In this document: in pieces, positions 44,382 through 54,599 of the stretch
How positions within the stretch are numbered: the first letter of the stretch is position 1
How the letters are laid out: every line of letters starts with the position of its first letter
NCBI GenBank assembly: GCA_966250375.1
Contig: CBINHE010000005.1
Coordinates: 13,737 to 77,736, forward strand
Direction of reading: 5' to 3'
DNA length: 64,000 bases
From: CAMLDH01 sp966250375
GTDB taxonomy: Bacteria > Pseudomonadota > Gammaproteobacteria > Burkholderiales > Burkholderiaceae_D
The notes under the pieces: generated by a model
The model's database searches: none
What the model saw: the letters and a program-made list of their open reading frames with translations, nothing else
What the model was told of the DNA's origin: nothing
Translations under genes and position numbers: made by a program

Positions 44382-44488
44382 GGATGTCAGAGTTTACCCA
44401 GAAGCAGAAGCCAGAAGTCATGACGACGCTCATATCGTGAACACTCCCTCCCCTTCAAGGGGGAAGGAACACGAAGGCCCTTCGTCGC

Positions 44489-47400
44489 CTAAGTTACGGA
44501 CTTCTGTATAAGTAGATCAGAGCGAGTGGCGGCTACATGAGCAACGGCAGGGGCAGACGCAAACTGCAACGGCCCATCGCCGCTGAATCGATCCAGCAAC
44601 AGATAAATCACCGGCGTAATAAACAGCGTAATCACCTGCGACACCAGCAAGCCGCCGACAATCGCCAACCCCAGCGGCTGACGCAATTCCGCGCCCGCCC
44701 CCAGCCCCAGCGCAATCGGCATGGCACCCATCAATGCCGCCAATGTCGTCATCATGATCGGCCGAAAGCGTAGTATGCAGGCAGTGCGAATCGCATCGGT
44801 AGGCCGCATGCCCTGCGTGCGCTGTGCATCGAGCGCAAAGTCGATCATCATGATCGCGTTTTTCTTCACGATACCGATCAACATCAAGATACCGATGGTC
44901 GCAATCAGCGTCAGTTCGAAACCGAAAATATGCAGCGTCAGCAGCGCACCAACCGCTGCAGAAGGCAGACCAGCCAGAATCGTGAGCGGATGGATATAAC
45001 TCTCGTACAGTACGCCGAGCAGGATATAGATGACGATTACCGCCAACAATAGCAGCGCGATTTGACTGCCTTGCGACGACTGGAATACGGCAGCGTCACC
45101 CGCGTACGAAGTGATGATGCTGGCCGGCATATGCAACGATGTCTTGATCTGTTCAATCTTTTTGCTGGCATCGCCCAAGGGTACGTCTGGCGCAAGATTG
45201 AATGACACGGTCACGGCCTGCAACTGCCCTTGGTGATTGACTGAAACCGGTCCGGCGGCACGGTGCACGGTGGCAAGGCTTGTCAATGGCACCAGTGCGC
45301 CCGTTTTGCTACGCAAATATATCTTGCCCAGATCGGCTTCATCCTGCTGCCCCGAGTTCGCATCCTGCAAAATTACCTGATAGCTGTTGCTGCTGGTGAA
45401 AATCGTCGATACCTGGCGGTCGCCAAAGGCACTGTACAGCGCAGTTCGGATATCCTGAATTTGCACCCCGGCTTCATTCGCGCGATCACGATTGATATCC
45501 ACAACTGCTTGCAAACCTTTTAATTGCGAATCGCTGGCCACATCGCGAAAGATCGGTTCCGCGCGCATCTTCGTCTGTAATTGTTCCGACCAGTCGGTCA
45601 GTTCGTCCGCCTGCACGCTTTGCAGCACATATTGATAACGGCTTTTGCTTTGCCTGCCGCCCAGTTGCAGGTTTTGGACAGGCGATAAAAAAACGGACAG
45701 GCCGGGCACGCCATTCACTTTGCGGCGCAGTTGTTCCAGCACCGCGTCCATAGGCTTGCGCGCGTTGCGTGGCTTCAATCCGATAAACAACCTGCCGGTG
45801 TTGCCGCTGGTTACCCGAGATGTCACGCTTTCGACGTTGGGATCGTTTTGAATAATGGTCGCCGCATTTTTGGTGAGTGCGACCATGGTCGGATAAGACG
45901 CGTCTTGCGGCCCTTCGACGGTAGCGCGAACCTGACCGATATCCTCGCTCGGGAAAAAGCCTTTCGGAATAGTCACGAATAACAGAACAGTCAATACAAA
46001 GGTGCTGGCCGCCACCAGCAACACGGTTTTCCGATGGCCGAGACACCAGTCGAGGCCGCGCGTATACCCGTCAAGTACCGCATGAAAGCCTTTTTCGAAT
46101 AAACGGCTCAACCAGTGTTCATCCTGATGCGTATCATGCCGCAGGTAACGGCTGCACAGCATTGGTACCAGCGACAGCGACACCACCGCCGACACCAGGA
46201 TCGCCAGCGAGACGACCGCCGCGAATTCATGGAACATCAAGCCGATCACGCCCGGCATGAAAAAAATCGGGATGAACACCGCCACCAGCGAAATCGAAAT
46301 CGAAATGATGGTAAATCCGACTTCGCGCGACCCCTTGAGAGACGCCGCCAACGGATCCATGCCATCTTCGACATGGCGCACAATATTCTCCAGCATCACA
46401 ATCGCGTCGTCGACCACCAGGCCCACTGCAATCGTAATCGCGAGCAGCGAAATATTATCAAGGCTATAGCCCAGCCATAACATCAAGCCACAACAACCGA
46501 TTAATGAAATCGGCAGCGACAGCACTGGAATGGCGGTCGCGCTCAGGCGCTTGAGAAACAGGAAAATTACCAATACCACCAGGATGACGGTCAGCAGCAA
46601 GGTATGCTTCACATCGCTGATCGCGTCGCGAATCGAGACCGAACGATCGTTTAATTCCTTGACATCGATCGACGCAGGCATTTGCGCTTTAAATTGCGGC
46701 AATCTGGCTTTCACCGCATCCACTACCGCCACCGTATTCGCATCCGGTTGACGCTGCACCGCCAACACAATCGACGGTTCGCCATTGGCCCAACTGCCGC
46801 TCTTGGCCGACTCTACACTATCCTCCACCAGCGCCACATCTTTCAGGCGCGTCGTCAGCCCGTCGCGGCTGCCGATAATCAGATTGCCGAAAGCTTCGGC
46901 ATCAGGCAATTGCCGGTTCGCTTCCAGCGTCAGACTCTGCCGTGGCCCATCCAGAACCCCCACCGGGGTATTTGCGTTCGCAGTCCGAATCGATGACGCC
47001 AACTCGTCCATCGTCATATCGCGCGCCGCCAGTTCATCCGGTTTCGCCTTGATACGCACCGCATAGCGGCGCTGGCCAAATATCTGCACTTGCGCGACGC
47101 CATCGATGGTCGACAGCGTCGGTGAAATCAGGTTTTCCGCGTAATTATTCAGGTCCGACAGCGAAATCGAAGGCGACGTCAATGCCAGCAGCAACACCGG
47201 CGCATCCGCCGGATTCACTTTTCGATATGCGGGTAGCGAAGTCATTTCGTCGGGCAAGCTGCGCTGCGCGCGCAATAACGCAGCTTGCACATCGACTGCC
47301 GCCGCATCGATATCGCGATCCGGCGAAAATTCCAGCGTAATCGATGTGCTGCCCAAAGTATTGCTGGAACTGATGAGTGCCAGTCCCGCGATGGTCGAGA

Positions 47401-47611
47401 ATTGCTTTTCCAGCGGCGTGGCAACCGACGCTGCCATGATTTCCGGGCTCGCACCCGGCAGTGCGCCGGTAACATTGATCACCGGCGTGTTATAGCTTGG
47501 CAGCGCCGCGATCGGAAGTTTGGTGTAGGCAAAAATACCCGCCACGATAATGGCCGCCGACAACAGTACCGTCATCACGGGGCGGCGGATGCAGAGTTCC
47601 GAAATATTCAC
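44489..47611 (-). CDS. RND (HAE1) multidrug efflux pump, inner-membrane subunit
   Basis: A 1040-residue RND transporter with the 2 x (1+5) helix layout and two large periplasmic loops. Opening MNISELCIRRPVMTVLLSAA and GLVVDDAIVMLENIVRHVEDG (proton-relay aspartates in helix 4) are diagnostic; the closest type is MdtB/MdtC-like single-pump members. It exports hydrophobic compounds using the proton gradient together with the adaptor encoded just upstream. The start overlaps the adaptor stop by four bases. No outer-membrane channel gene is adjacent. Confidence 0.92.
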   Translation of the reverse strand: MNISELCIRRPVMTVLLSAAIIVAGIFAYTKLPIAALPSYNTPVINVTGALPGASPEIMAASVATPLEKQFSTIAGLALISSSNTLGSTSITLEFSPDRDIDAAAVDVQAALLRAQRSLPDEMTSLPAYRKVNPADAPVLLLALTSPSISLSDLNNYAENLISPTLSTIDGVAQVQIFGQRRYAVRIKAKPDELAARDMTMDELASSIRTANANTPVGVLDGPRQSLTLEANRQLPDAEAFGNLIIGSRDGLTTRLKDVALVEDSVESAKSGSWANGEPSIVLAVQRQPDANTVAVVDAVKARLPQFKAQMPASIDVKELNDRSVSIRDAISDVKHTLLLTVILVVLVIFLFLKRLSATAIPVLSLPISLIGCCGLMLWLGYSLDNISLLAITIAVGLVVDDAIVMLENIVRHVEDGMDPLAASLKGSREVGFTIISISISLVAVFIPIFFMPGVIGLMFHEFAAVVSLAILVSAVVSLSLVPMLCSRYLRHDTHQDEHWLSRLFEKGFHAVLDGYTRGLDWCLGHRKTVLLVAASTFVLTVLLFVTIPKGFFPSEDIGQVRATVEGPQDASYPTMVALTKNAATIIQNDPNVESVTSRVTSGNTGRLFIGLKPRNARKPMDAVLEQLRRKVNGVPGLSVFLSPVQNLQLGGRQSKSRYQYVLQSVQADELTDWSEQLQTKMRAEPIFRDVASDSQLKGLQAVVDINRDRANEAGVQIQDIRTALYSAFGDRQVSTIFTSSNSYQVILQDANSGQQDEADLGKIYLRSKTGALVPLTSLATVHRAAGPVSVNHQGQLQAVTVSFNLAPDVPLGDASKKIEQIKTSLHMPASIITSYAGDAAVFQSSQGSQIALLLLAVIVIYILLGVLYESYIHPLTILAGLPSAAVGALLTLHIFGFELTLIATIGILMLIGIVKKNAIMMIDFALDAQRTQGMRPTDAIRTACILRFRPIMMTTLAALMGAMPIALGLGAGAELRQPLGLAIVGGLLVSQVITLFITPVIYLLLDRFSGDGPLQFASAPAVAHVAATRSDLLIQKSVT

Positions 47612-48753
47612 GATTTCTTCTCTTGCTTGGCCGTAACCGGCATCGTGTGCATCTCTTCTTTCACTTTGCTTTTCGGACGCAGGTTTTGCGTACCTTCAAT
47701 CACGATCCGCGTCCCGGTCGGCAAACCGGATACCGCCGCTTGCCCATCCTCTACCGCTACGACGTCGATTCTTTGAATCTTTACCGACTCGTCCGGCTGC
47801 ACTACATACACGAATTTTTCATCAGGACCGGTGACGACGGCTTGCGCTGGAATGACAACGGCATCCGGCAGCGTACGCGAGATCAAACGGACGTTGACGA
47901 AAGCGCCTGGCCACAACCGATGATCGGCATTCGCAAACTGCGCTTTCATCCGTATCGTGCCGCTCTGCTGATCGACCGCGTTGTCGATGAACGTCAGTTT
48001 TCCGGTCAGCTCCTGAATATTCGCCAGTCTCGCGATGACCGGTGCGCCACCGTTCGGATAACTCGCGGTAATGTGGGATAGCTCGTGTTCCGGCACGGAG
48101 AAACTGACCGCGATCGGATCGAGCTGAGAAATCGTCACCATCGGCGTACCAGCGGGTTGCGCCAGGCTGCCGGGATGCACATTGATTGCCCCGATGCGGC
48201 CGTCGATACCGGCGCTGATCCGGTTATAGCCAAGAACGATATTGCTTGACCGAAGTGCCGCTACATCGGCTTGTAACGTATTGCGCAGCGATTCGACCTT
48301 GCTGCGCGCGGTGTCAACCACGGCTTGCGCGATGAAGTTTTTGGCCAGCAGTTCTTGATTACGCTTGAGCGCCGCTTCAGCATCGGTCAAATCGGCACGA
48401 TCGCGCGCCACTTGCGCCTTGGCTTTCTCCACGTTGGCGAGATCGTTGCGTTCATCCAGCGTAAACAAGAGTTGGCCCGCATGCACATACTGACCTTCGG
48501 TCACGTGGATGGCGCGCACGACATTCTGGATTTGGGGGCGAACATCAACCGTATTGATCGCGGTCACATAGCCATTCGAATTGACAGTGAGCGGAATCGA
48601 TTTTTTCTCGGCCAGGCCGGTTTTGACAACTTGCACCGGATTGCGCGCTTGTTGCACCGGAGCCTCTTCCTTGCTGATCCATCCGAAATAACCGATGGCA
48701 GCCGCAATCAATAACCCAGTTCCAATGAGGAAGTGCTTGCGTGTTATGCGCAT
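47608..48753 (-). CDS. RND efflux periplasmic adaptor
   Basis: A 381-residue membrane-fusion protein: N-terminal membrane helix (about 7-25), biotinyl-lipoyl halves (VDVRPQIQNVVRAIHVTEGQ), a helical hairpin (about 100-165) and a beta-barrel (ISAGIDGRIGAINVHPGSLA). MdtA-like. It is the first gene of the two-gene efflux operon. Confidence 0.9.
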   Translation of the reverse strand: MRITRKHFLIGTGLLIAAAIGYFGWISKEEAPVQQARNPVQVVKTGLAEKKSIPLTVNSNGYVTAINTVDVRPQIQNVVRAIHVTEGQYVHAGQLLFTLDERNDLANVEKAKAQVARDRADLTDAEAALKRNQELLAKNFIAQAVVDTARSKVESLRNTLQADVAALRSSNIVLGYNRISAGIDGRIGAINVHPGSLAQPAGTPMVTISQLDPIAVSFSVPEHELSHITASYPNGGAPVIARLANIQELTGKLTFIDNAVDQQSGTIRMKAQFANADHRLWPGAFVNVRLISRTLPDAVVIPAQAVVTGPDEKFVYVVQPDESVKIQRIDVVAVEDGQAAVSGLPTGTRIVIEGTQNLRPKSKVKEEMHTMPVTAKQEKKS

Positions 48754-49076
48754 ATTGAATAGTAGGGATGTTTTCCGGAAATACCGGTGTTAACTTACAA
48801 GATATTACGTGCGCCTTGACCAGGCGATAACAGCTGACGCAAAACAAGACAACTGCCAAGTCCCGAACATCAATCAGCTTGGCAGGAATGTTTTGCAGGA
48901 GAAAAGGCGAGCCTTGTCTGCGGCACTTGCGGGAAATGGCTGTGGCTGCTTCGTTCCCGACCTGACCAGATTGGCCATGCCACAATGCGCAGGGGCCCGC
49001 CGCTGACAATTTTACCAGCAAAGCTTCACACCCTCCTGGAATTTTTACGCACCACGCCCTGAAATGCATTTGACAA
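48754..49076. other. Intergenic, nothing recognised
   Basis: 323 bases between the efflux adaptor start and the ubiD stop. Presumably it contains the efflux promoter; I find no regulator gene, strong repeat or clear box. Confidence 0.6.
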
Positions 49077-50561
49077 TCAAATTCCCAGCTCTTGCCAGAT
49101 CCGATCTACCTTCGCTTTCACTTCATCGGTCATCGCAATCGTTCGCCCCCACTCGCGACTGGTTTCACCCGGCCACTTGTTGGTCGCATCGATCCCCATC
49201 TTGCCGCCCAACCCACTGACCGGTGAGGCGAAGTCAAGATAGTCAATCGGCGTATTATCGACCAAAGTCGTGTCCCGCACCGGGTCGACCCGGGTGGTAA
49301 TCGCCCAGATCACTTCTTTCCAGTCGCGGATATTGACGTCTTCATCGACGACCACGATGAATTTGGTATACATGAACTGGCGCAGGAAACTCCAGACGCC
49401 GAACATCACGCGTTTTGCATGACCCGGATACGCCTTTTTCATTTGCACGATCGCCATCCGATAGCTGCAACCTTCCGGCGGCAGATAAAAATCGGTGATT
49501 TCGGTAAATTGCTTTTGCAACAGCGGAATGAATACTTCATTTAATGCGACGCCCAGCACCGCCGGCTCGTCAGGCGGTTTGCCAGTATAAGTCGAGTGAT
49601 AGATCGGGTCTCGCCGCATCGTAATGCGATCGATGGTAAACACCGGAAACTGATCCTGCTCATTGTAATAACCGGTGTGATCGCCGAACGGCCCTTCCAG
49701 CGCATGTTCGTAGCCGCTCGGGTGCAACGCATCCGGATAGATATGTCCTTCCAGCACGATCTCGGCCGACGCAGGCACGCGTAACTCGCTGCCCATGGCC
49801 TTGACCACTTCAGTCCTGCTACCACGCAACAAGCCGGCAAACTGGTATTCCGACAAATTGTCCGGCACCGGCGTCACGGCCCCCAAGATTGTCGCCGGAT
49901 CGGCACCCAGCGCCACTGCGATCGGATAAGGTTGCCCCGGATTCACTAAACCATGCTCGCGAAAATCCAATGCGCCGCCTCGGTGGGCGAGCCAGCGCAT
50001 GATCACTTTATTGCGGCCGATGACCTGCTGGCGATAGATGCCCAGATTCTGCCGCTTCTTATTAGGGCCTTTGGTAATAACCAGCCCCCAAGTAATTAGA
50101 GGGGCGATATCACCCGGCCAGCAATGCTGAATCGGCAGCCGCCCCAGATCGACATCATTGCCCTCCCAGACAATGTCGTGGCACGGCGCGCCGCGCAACT
50201 CTTTGGGTGCCATATCCCAGAGAGACTTCACCAATGTACCCAGTCCCATCAAATCTTTAAATCCCTTGGGCGGCTCGGGCTCTTTTAACATCGCGAGGAC
50301 ATGGCCGATCTTGCGCAACTCGCTTACATCGTCAGCGCCCATGCCAAGCGCTACGCGACGCGGAGTACCAAAAAGGTTGCACAAAACCGGAATCTTTTGA
50401 TCAACTGGATTGTCGAATATCAATGCCGCCCCCCCCGTACGCAAGGTACAATCGGCAATCTCAGTCATTTCCAAATAAGGCGAAACTGGGATGCTTATAT
50501 GTTTAAGCTCACCCAATCGTTGTAACTGAGCAATAAAATCACGCAAATCCAAATATTTCAT
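49077..50561 (-). CDS. ubiD: 4-hydroxy-3-polyprenylbenzoate decarboxylase
   Basis: A 494-residue UbiD decarboxylase needing prenylated FMN made by UbiX; it decarboxylates the ubiquinone precursor. [24 protein letters not shown]-type opening, and the [20 protein letters not shown] segment with the catalytic Glu are typical. ATG 50561 matches the family start; a GTG three codons upstream is an alternative. Confidence 0.95.
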   Translation of the reverse strand: MKYLDLRDFIAQLQRLGELKHISIPVSPYLEMTEIADCTLRTGGAALIFDNPVDQKIPVLCNLFGTPRRVALGMGADDVSELRKIGHVLAMLKEPEPPKGFKDLMGLGTLVKSLWDMAPKELRGAPCHDIVWEGNDVDLGRLPIQHCWPGDIAPLITWGLVITKGPNKKRQNLGIYRQQVIGRNKVIMRWLAHRGGALDFREHGLVNPGQPYPIAVALGADPATILGAVTPVPDNLSEYQFAGLLRGSRTEVVKAMGSELRVPASAEIVLEGHIYPDALHPSGYEHALEGPFGDHTGYYNEQDQFPVFTIDRITMRRDPIYHSTYTGKPPDEPAVLGVALNEVFIPLLQKQFTEITDFYLPPEGCSYRMAIVQMKKAYPGHAKRVMFGVWSFLRQFMYTKFIVVVDEDVNIRDWKEVIWAITTRVDPVRDTTLVDNTPIDYLDFASPVSGLGGKMGIDATNKWPGETSREWGRTIAMTDEVKAKVDRIWQELGI

Positions 50562-51048
50562 ATTTTTCACAATTTTTGAGTATGGATTCCATTACCCAAA
50601 GAATACCGTCAAGTAATTGATTCTATTGATTTTTGTTGCAATGCACTGCAAAATGTCATACATAAAAGTAATCATTATCTGCTTTTATAGTGTTGACTTG
50701 ATATAAACGGCCTCCTACAATTCGGCCAACTTGATGAGGGGCCAGTGTTTTCGAAAACCGAAAACTGCGCTCGAAGCAGTTTTCATCATTCACGGGATCG
50801 GGGTCCCAAATGGCATTTTAAGGAGTGTTTTCAAAAGGCGTCAGCCTTATCCCCGGAAAAAGTTGTTTGCCACTGATATTGCGCCACGAGGCAGCCAATC
50901 AGCCAAGAGCAAACAATTACGGCGTCTGCCGTGCGCGCCATGCGACGACAGACGATGTTTCTTGATTAGCGGTACGGACAACCAGTGATAGCCAAGGCAT
51001 TTTGCCGGGCGTGGGGTAAGTGTGTGCCGCGACGATTCAGGAGGTTGA
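50562..51048. other. Leader region of the lytic transglycosylase gene
   Basis: Nearly 490 bases without a gene. It carries a strong sigma-70 promoter (50693-50721) and then a leader of about 320 bases with the hairpin GAAAACTGC/GCAGTTTTC (50760-50784). Confidence 0.65.
50693..50721 (+). promoter_or_regulatory. Sigma-70 promoter
   Basis: TTGACT, a 17-base spacer and TACAAT, directed at the lytic transglycosylase gene about 320 bases downstream. Confidence 0.65.
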
Positions 51049-52149
51049 ATGTCAAATCGATTTATCAGGACGGTGCCCGACTTCGCTCGAAGTACGGCCA
51101 ACCAATCTGCTGCTTGGGCTGTGTTTGCCCGCGATACAGTTAGCGGTTTCATGACAACTGCACATCATGTGTTGATGATCCTCGGAATCAGCGCCATCGC
51201 TGCGTGGGGTGTCATATTCATCAAACCGGAAATTGCAGACTCTCTCAAGGCACTCACCCCTTTTAGCGAGGCGATTGCCGAAGAGTCGAAAGTGACAGCG
51301 CCGCCGCTGACCAATTTGATGGATGCACCGTCGAAGTCTTTTGCGCAGGCACAAGACACGTCCAATGAACTGGCACCGATGGATGCGGCGGACAAAAAAA
51401 TAGTGAGTACGCCGCCACAGCAACGTGTAACGTCGTGGCTGGCCAAACGCTATCGCGTGGCGGGTGACGCAACCAATATGCTGGTGTCGGCCGCGTACCT
51501 GACCGCTGACGAAATCAAGCTGGATCCATTGTTGATTCTGGCGGTAATGGCAATTGAATCCAGGTTCAATCCGTTTGCAGAAAGCCCTGTAGGTGCGCAA
51601 GGCTTAATGCAGGTAATGTCAAAAATACATCACGAAAAATTTCAGAATCTGGGCGGCATCAAAGCGGCACTGAACCCAGTGGCCAACATCAAGGTTGGCT
51701 CTCTTATCCTGAAAGACTATGTAACACGCGGTGGCTCGGTGGAAGCAGGTCTTAAGCTGTATGTGGGCGCGGCTGCATTTGAGAGCGACTTCGGTTACGG
51801 TGCCAAGGTATTGGCAGAGTATCGGCGTCTGAAGGAAGTTGCGACGGGCAAGAAAGTGCCGATCTTTTCAACTACCGCCAATATGGTTGCTGCAAAGTCG
51901 CAACAACCGAGCGAAAAATCCAATGCAGTGCCGACCTTTTCAACTACCGCCAATACGGCTGCTGCAAAGCCGCAACAACCGAGCGAAAACTCCACTGCAG
52001 TGCCGACCTTTTCAACTACCGCCAATACGGCTACTGCAAAGCCACAACAACCGAGCGAAAAATCCAATGCAGTGAAGGAAGCAGAATCCGCACCGGATGA
52101 GCGGCCGGAATTAATGAAGAATAAAACCAGTCAAGTCGCCATCCTGTAA
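51049..52149 (+). CDS. Membrane-anchored lytic transglycosylase (SLT domain)
   Basis: A 366-residue protein with one membrane helix (about residues 41-60), a linker, and an SLT lysozyme-like domain (about 155-265). The catalytic glutamate is in LAVMAIESRFNPFAESPVGA followed by QGLMQVM. The C-terminal tail has three 24-residue repeats (VPTFSTTANTAAAKPQQPSE type). It would cleave peptidoglycan in the periplasm, and may open the wall for a secretion or pilus system. The ribosome site AGGAGG is perfect. Confidence 0.88.
   Translation: MSNRFIRTVPDFARSTANQSAAWAVFARDTVSGFMTTAHHVLMILGISAIAAWGVIFIKPEIADSLKALTPFSEAIAEESKVTAPPLTNLMDAPSKSFAQAQDTSNELAPMDAADKKIVSTPPQQRVTSWLAKRYRVAGDATNMLVSAAYLTADEIKLDPLLILAVMAIESRFNPFAESPVGAQGLMQVMSKIHHEKFQNLGGIKAALNPVANIKVGSLILKDYVTRGGSVEAGLKLYVGAAAFESDFGYGAKVLAEYRRLKEVATGKKVPIFSTTANMVAAKSQQPSEKSNAVPTFSTTANTAAAKPQQPSENSTAVPTFSTTANTATAKPQQPSEKSNAVKEAESAPDERPELMKNKTSQVAIL
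51856..52071 (+). repeat. Three 72-bp tandem repeats in the lytic transglycosylase tail
   Basis: Each unit encodes 24 residues beginning VP-FSTTAN and ending QQPSE(K/N)S(N/T)A. The units are nearly identical in DNA, so copy number may vary between strains. Confidence 0.9.
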
Positions 52150-52168
52150 ATACAGCGCATGACCAATA

Positions 52169-52195
52169 AAAAAGGAGCCGATGGCTCCTTTTTTG
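52169..52195 (+). terminator. Rho-independent terminator after the lytic transglycosylase gene
   Basis: AAAAGGAGCC-GAT-GGCTCCTTTTTT is a symmetric stem with a T-run, and so could serve both this gene and the convergent aminotransferase gene. Confidence 0.88.
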
Positions 52196-52232
52196 TCTCT
52201 GTCCATTAAAAGGCAAGGGGCATGCAACCGGG

Positions 52233-53405
52233 TCAGGCGCGCGCGGCAAAAAATTTCTTCAAGCGAGCGACTGCTTCATGCAGGTTTTCCAGCGAGGTTG
52301 CGTACGACACTCGGATGTATTGACGCGCAGTAGAGGGACCAAAATCCAGACCGGGTACCAGAACGACCCCTACCTCGTTAAGTATGTCGATTGTCAAGCG
52401 ATTCGCATCGTCCGATAGCGCAGAACAATCCGCATACACATAAAATGCGCCATCCGGCATCACCGGCACCTTGAAACCCAGTTCGCGCAAGGCCGGCACA
52501 ATATAATCGCGGCGGCGCTTGAATTCCGCTTTCCGCTCTTCATAGAGTGCGATGGATACGGGCGAAAAACAGGCGACACCCGCATGTTGGGCGATACTGG
52601 ATGCGCAAATAAAGAGGTTTTGCGCGAGTTTTTCAATCTGCGCCACCAAGCCGTCCGGCACCACCAGCCAGCCGAGGCGCCAGCCTGTCATGTTGAAGTA
52701 CTTGGAAAAGCTGTTGATGACGATAATGTCGTCACCCAGCGACAGGGCCGAAAACGGCGTCGCATCATAGGTCAATCCCTGGTAAATCTCGTCAACGATG
52801 GTGAAGCCGCCTTTCTCGCGGACCGTCGCGATTATCTTTCCTAATTCGTCGTGCGCAATGGAGGTGCCAGTCGGATTTGAGGGCGACGCCAGCAAAATGC
52901 CGCGCGTGGCACTCGTCCAATACTCCCGCACCATCTCGTCGGATAATTGGAACCGTTGCTCTGGTCCGCTCGGAATCATCGTGGCCCGTCCTTCGAACGC
53001 CGCGACAAAATGCCGGTTGCATGGATAAGACGGATCGGGCATCAGCACTTCGGCATCTCGCTCGACCAGTGCCGCACAAGCCAGCAGCAGCGCGGCCGAT
53101 GCGCCGGCAGTCACGACGATGCGCGACGGCGCAATGCGCAAACCGTACTTACTCTGATAATGCGCGGCGATCGCTTCACGCAACACAGGAATGCCAGTCG
53201 CCGGTGTGTATTGCATCTTGCCGTCCGCCATGGCGCGCGTGGCTGCCTCGACCACAGATGGCGCCGCAGTGAAATCCGGCTCGCCGATGCCCATGTGAAT
53301 AATGTGGCGCCCTTGCTGTTCCAGCTCGGCCGCCATTTTCGCCGACTCCATCACATGGAAAGGCGCGATACTACCGAGACGGGAAGCAAGATTGTTTAAA
53401 TTCAT
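52233..53405 (-). CDS. Class I/II pyridoxal-phosphate aminotransferase
   Basis: A 390-residue fold-type I aminotransferase (IGEPDFTAAPSVVEAA, SPSNPTGTSI, PLP lysine in NSFSKYFNMTGWRLGW). The substrate is unknown; it is typical of aminotransferases found next to nusB in Burkholderiales. Its ATG at 53405 follows the nusB stop by one base, so translation is coupled; the longer frame to 53474 is rejected. Confidence 0.9.
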   Translation of the reverse strand: MNLNNLASRLGSIAPFHVMESAKMAAELEQQGRHIIHMGIGEPDFTAAPSVVEAATRAMADGKMQYTPATGIPVLREAIAAHYQSKYGLRIAPSRIVVTAGASAALLLACAALVERDAEVLMPDPSYPCNRHFVAAFEGRATMIPSGPEQRFQLSDEMVREYWTSATRGILLASPSNPTGTSIAHDELGKIIATVREKGGFTIVDEIYQGLTYDATPFSALSLGDDIIVINSFSKYFNMTGWRLGWLVVPDGLVAQIEKLAQNLFICASSIAQHAGVACFSPVSIALYEERKAEFKRRRDYIVPALRELGFKVPVMPDGAFYVYADCSALSDDANRLTIDILNEVGVVLVPGLDFGPSTARQYIRVSYATSLENLHEAVARLKKFFAARA

Positions 53406-53406
53406 C

Positions 53407-53877
53407 CTACAATTTTTTAGATGCGCCGATCTCGGCATCCCGCACTTTGGCGGCAAATTTGTCCAGCACGCCATTCACATATTTGTGACCGTCGACACCA
53501 CCGAACGACTTGGCAAGCTCGACCGCTTCGTTGATGATCACCTTGTACGGGATCTCGATGTGGTTTTGCAGTTCGAACGCACCGATTAATAATGCGGCAT
53601 GCTCCACTGGCGACAATTGATCGATCGGCCGGTCGATCAGCGGTGCCAAACCGCTGCGCAACGACGCAACATCCTTGATCGCACCGTGCAGCAACGCATC
53701 GAAGTGCGCCGCGTCCGCCTTGTCAAAGCCGTGCGCTTCACGGATGTGCGCTTCAATCGCGCCTGGGTCTTCATTATTCAAAAGCCATTGATACAGGCCT
53801 TGCAGCGCAAATTCACGCGCGCGATGGCGCGGCGTACGGTTCTTGCTGGGATTGGCGTGGAGAGATTTTTGGGTCAT
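53407..53877 (-). CDS. nusB: Transcription antitermination factor NusB
   Basis: A 156-residue all-helical NusB ([55 protein letters not shown]). It binds boxA RNA with NusE during rRNA transcription. Placed between ribH and the aminotransferase in the rib operon, the usual order. Confidence 0.95.
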   Translation of the reverse strand: MTQKSLHANPSKNRTPRHRAREFALQGLYQWLLNNEDPGAIEAHIREAHGFDKADAAHFDALLHGAIKDVASLRSGLAPLIDRPIDQLSPVEHAALLIGAFELQNHIEIPYKVIINEAVELAKSFGGVDGHKYVNGVLDKFAAKVRDAEIGASKKL

Positions 53878-53985
53878 GATTTACAAACTGCCGCTATCCG
53901 GCGTGCGGCGCGGACCGGCATAGATTAATAATATTCGCGGTAACGGCTATCAAAGCCTGGTCAACCGCGAACCGGTGCGGCATTA

Positions 53986-54474
53986 TTACTCTTCCTCGGT
54001 CGCTTCCGCGAGATCTTCCAATGCAATCGTCAAGTTGGCCATTTCAACCGCAACGCGGGCAGCATCGGTACCTTTTTGGGCCATGCGCACTTCTGCCTGC
54101 TCATCGGTTTCCGTCGTAAGTACTGCATTGGCGATCGGGATACCGAAGTCCAAACCCACGCGCGTGATTCCAGCGCCCGATTCGTTCGACACCAGTTCAA
54201 AGTGGTAGGTCTCGCCACGGATCACCGCGCCAATGGCTATCAGCGCATCGAATTGCAAAGTTTCTGCCATCTTGCGCAGTCCCAACGGGATTTCAAGCGC
54301 ACCGGGAACCGTCACATGCAGCACGTCCTCGTCTTCCACTCCCAAATGCTTCAACTCCGCCAAGCAGGCCGACAGCAGGCCGTGACAGACATCTTCATTG
54401 AAGCGCGCCTGCACAATACCAATGCGCAGCCCCTGTCCTTCAAGATTGGTTTCGTATGTTCCTACGGTCATCAT
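53986..54474 (-). CDS. ribH: 6,7-dimethyl-8-ribityllumazine synthase
   Basis: A 162-residue lumazine synthase ([50 protein letters not shown]). It condenses the ribityl-pyrimidine with dihydroxybutanone phosphate and forms icosahedral shells or pentamers. 125 bases follow the ribB-type gene. The acidic tail ATEEE is unremarkable. Confidence 0.95.
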   Translation of the reverse strand: MMTVGTYETNLEGQGLRIGIVQARFNEDVCHGLLSACLAELKHLGVEDEDVLHVTVPGALEIPLGLRKMAETLQFDALIAIGAVIRGETYHFELVSNESGAGITRVGLDFGIPIANAVLTTETDEQAEVRMAQKGTDAARVAVEMANLTIALEDLAEATEEE

Positions 54475-54599
54475 TTTTCCTTTATGCGCACTTGCGTGTA
54501 ATCTATTTCAAAATCGGCTGCTGAAATCTCAATGCATCGCAATTCTTTGAACAATTCAAAAAATCTGCCACTGTCATCATTCGCGGCAGAAACGAATAT

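Noticed and set aside
44440..44475. Hairpin CCCTCCCCTTCAAGGGGGAAGG as a terminator between phcQ and the RND gene
   Set aside because: The stem is short and there is no T-run on either strand; I would not call it a terminator.
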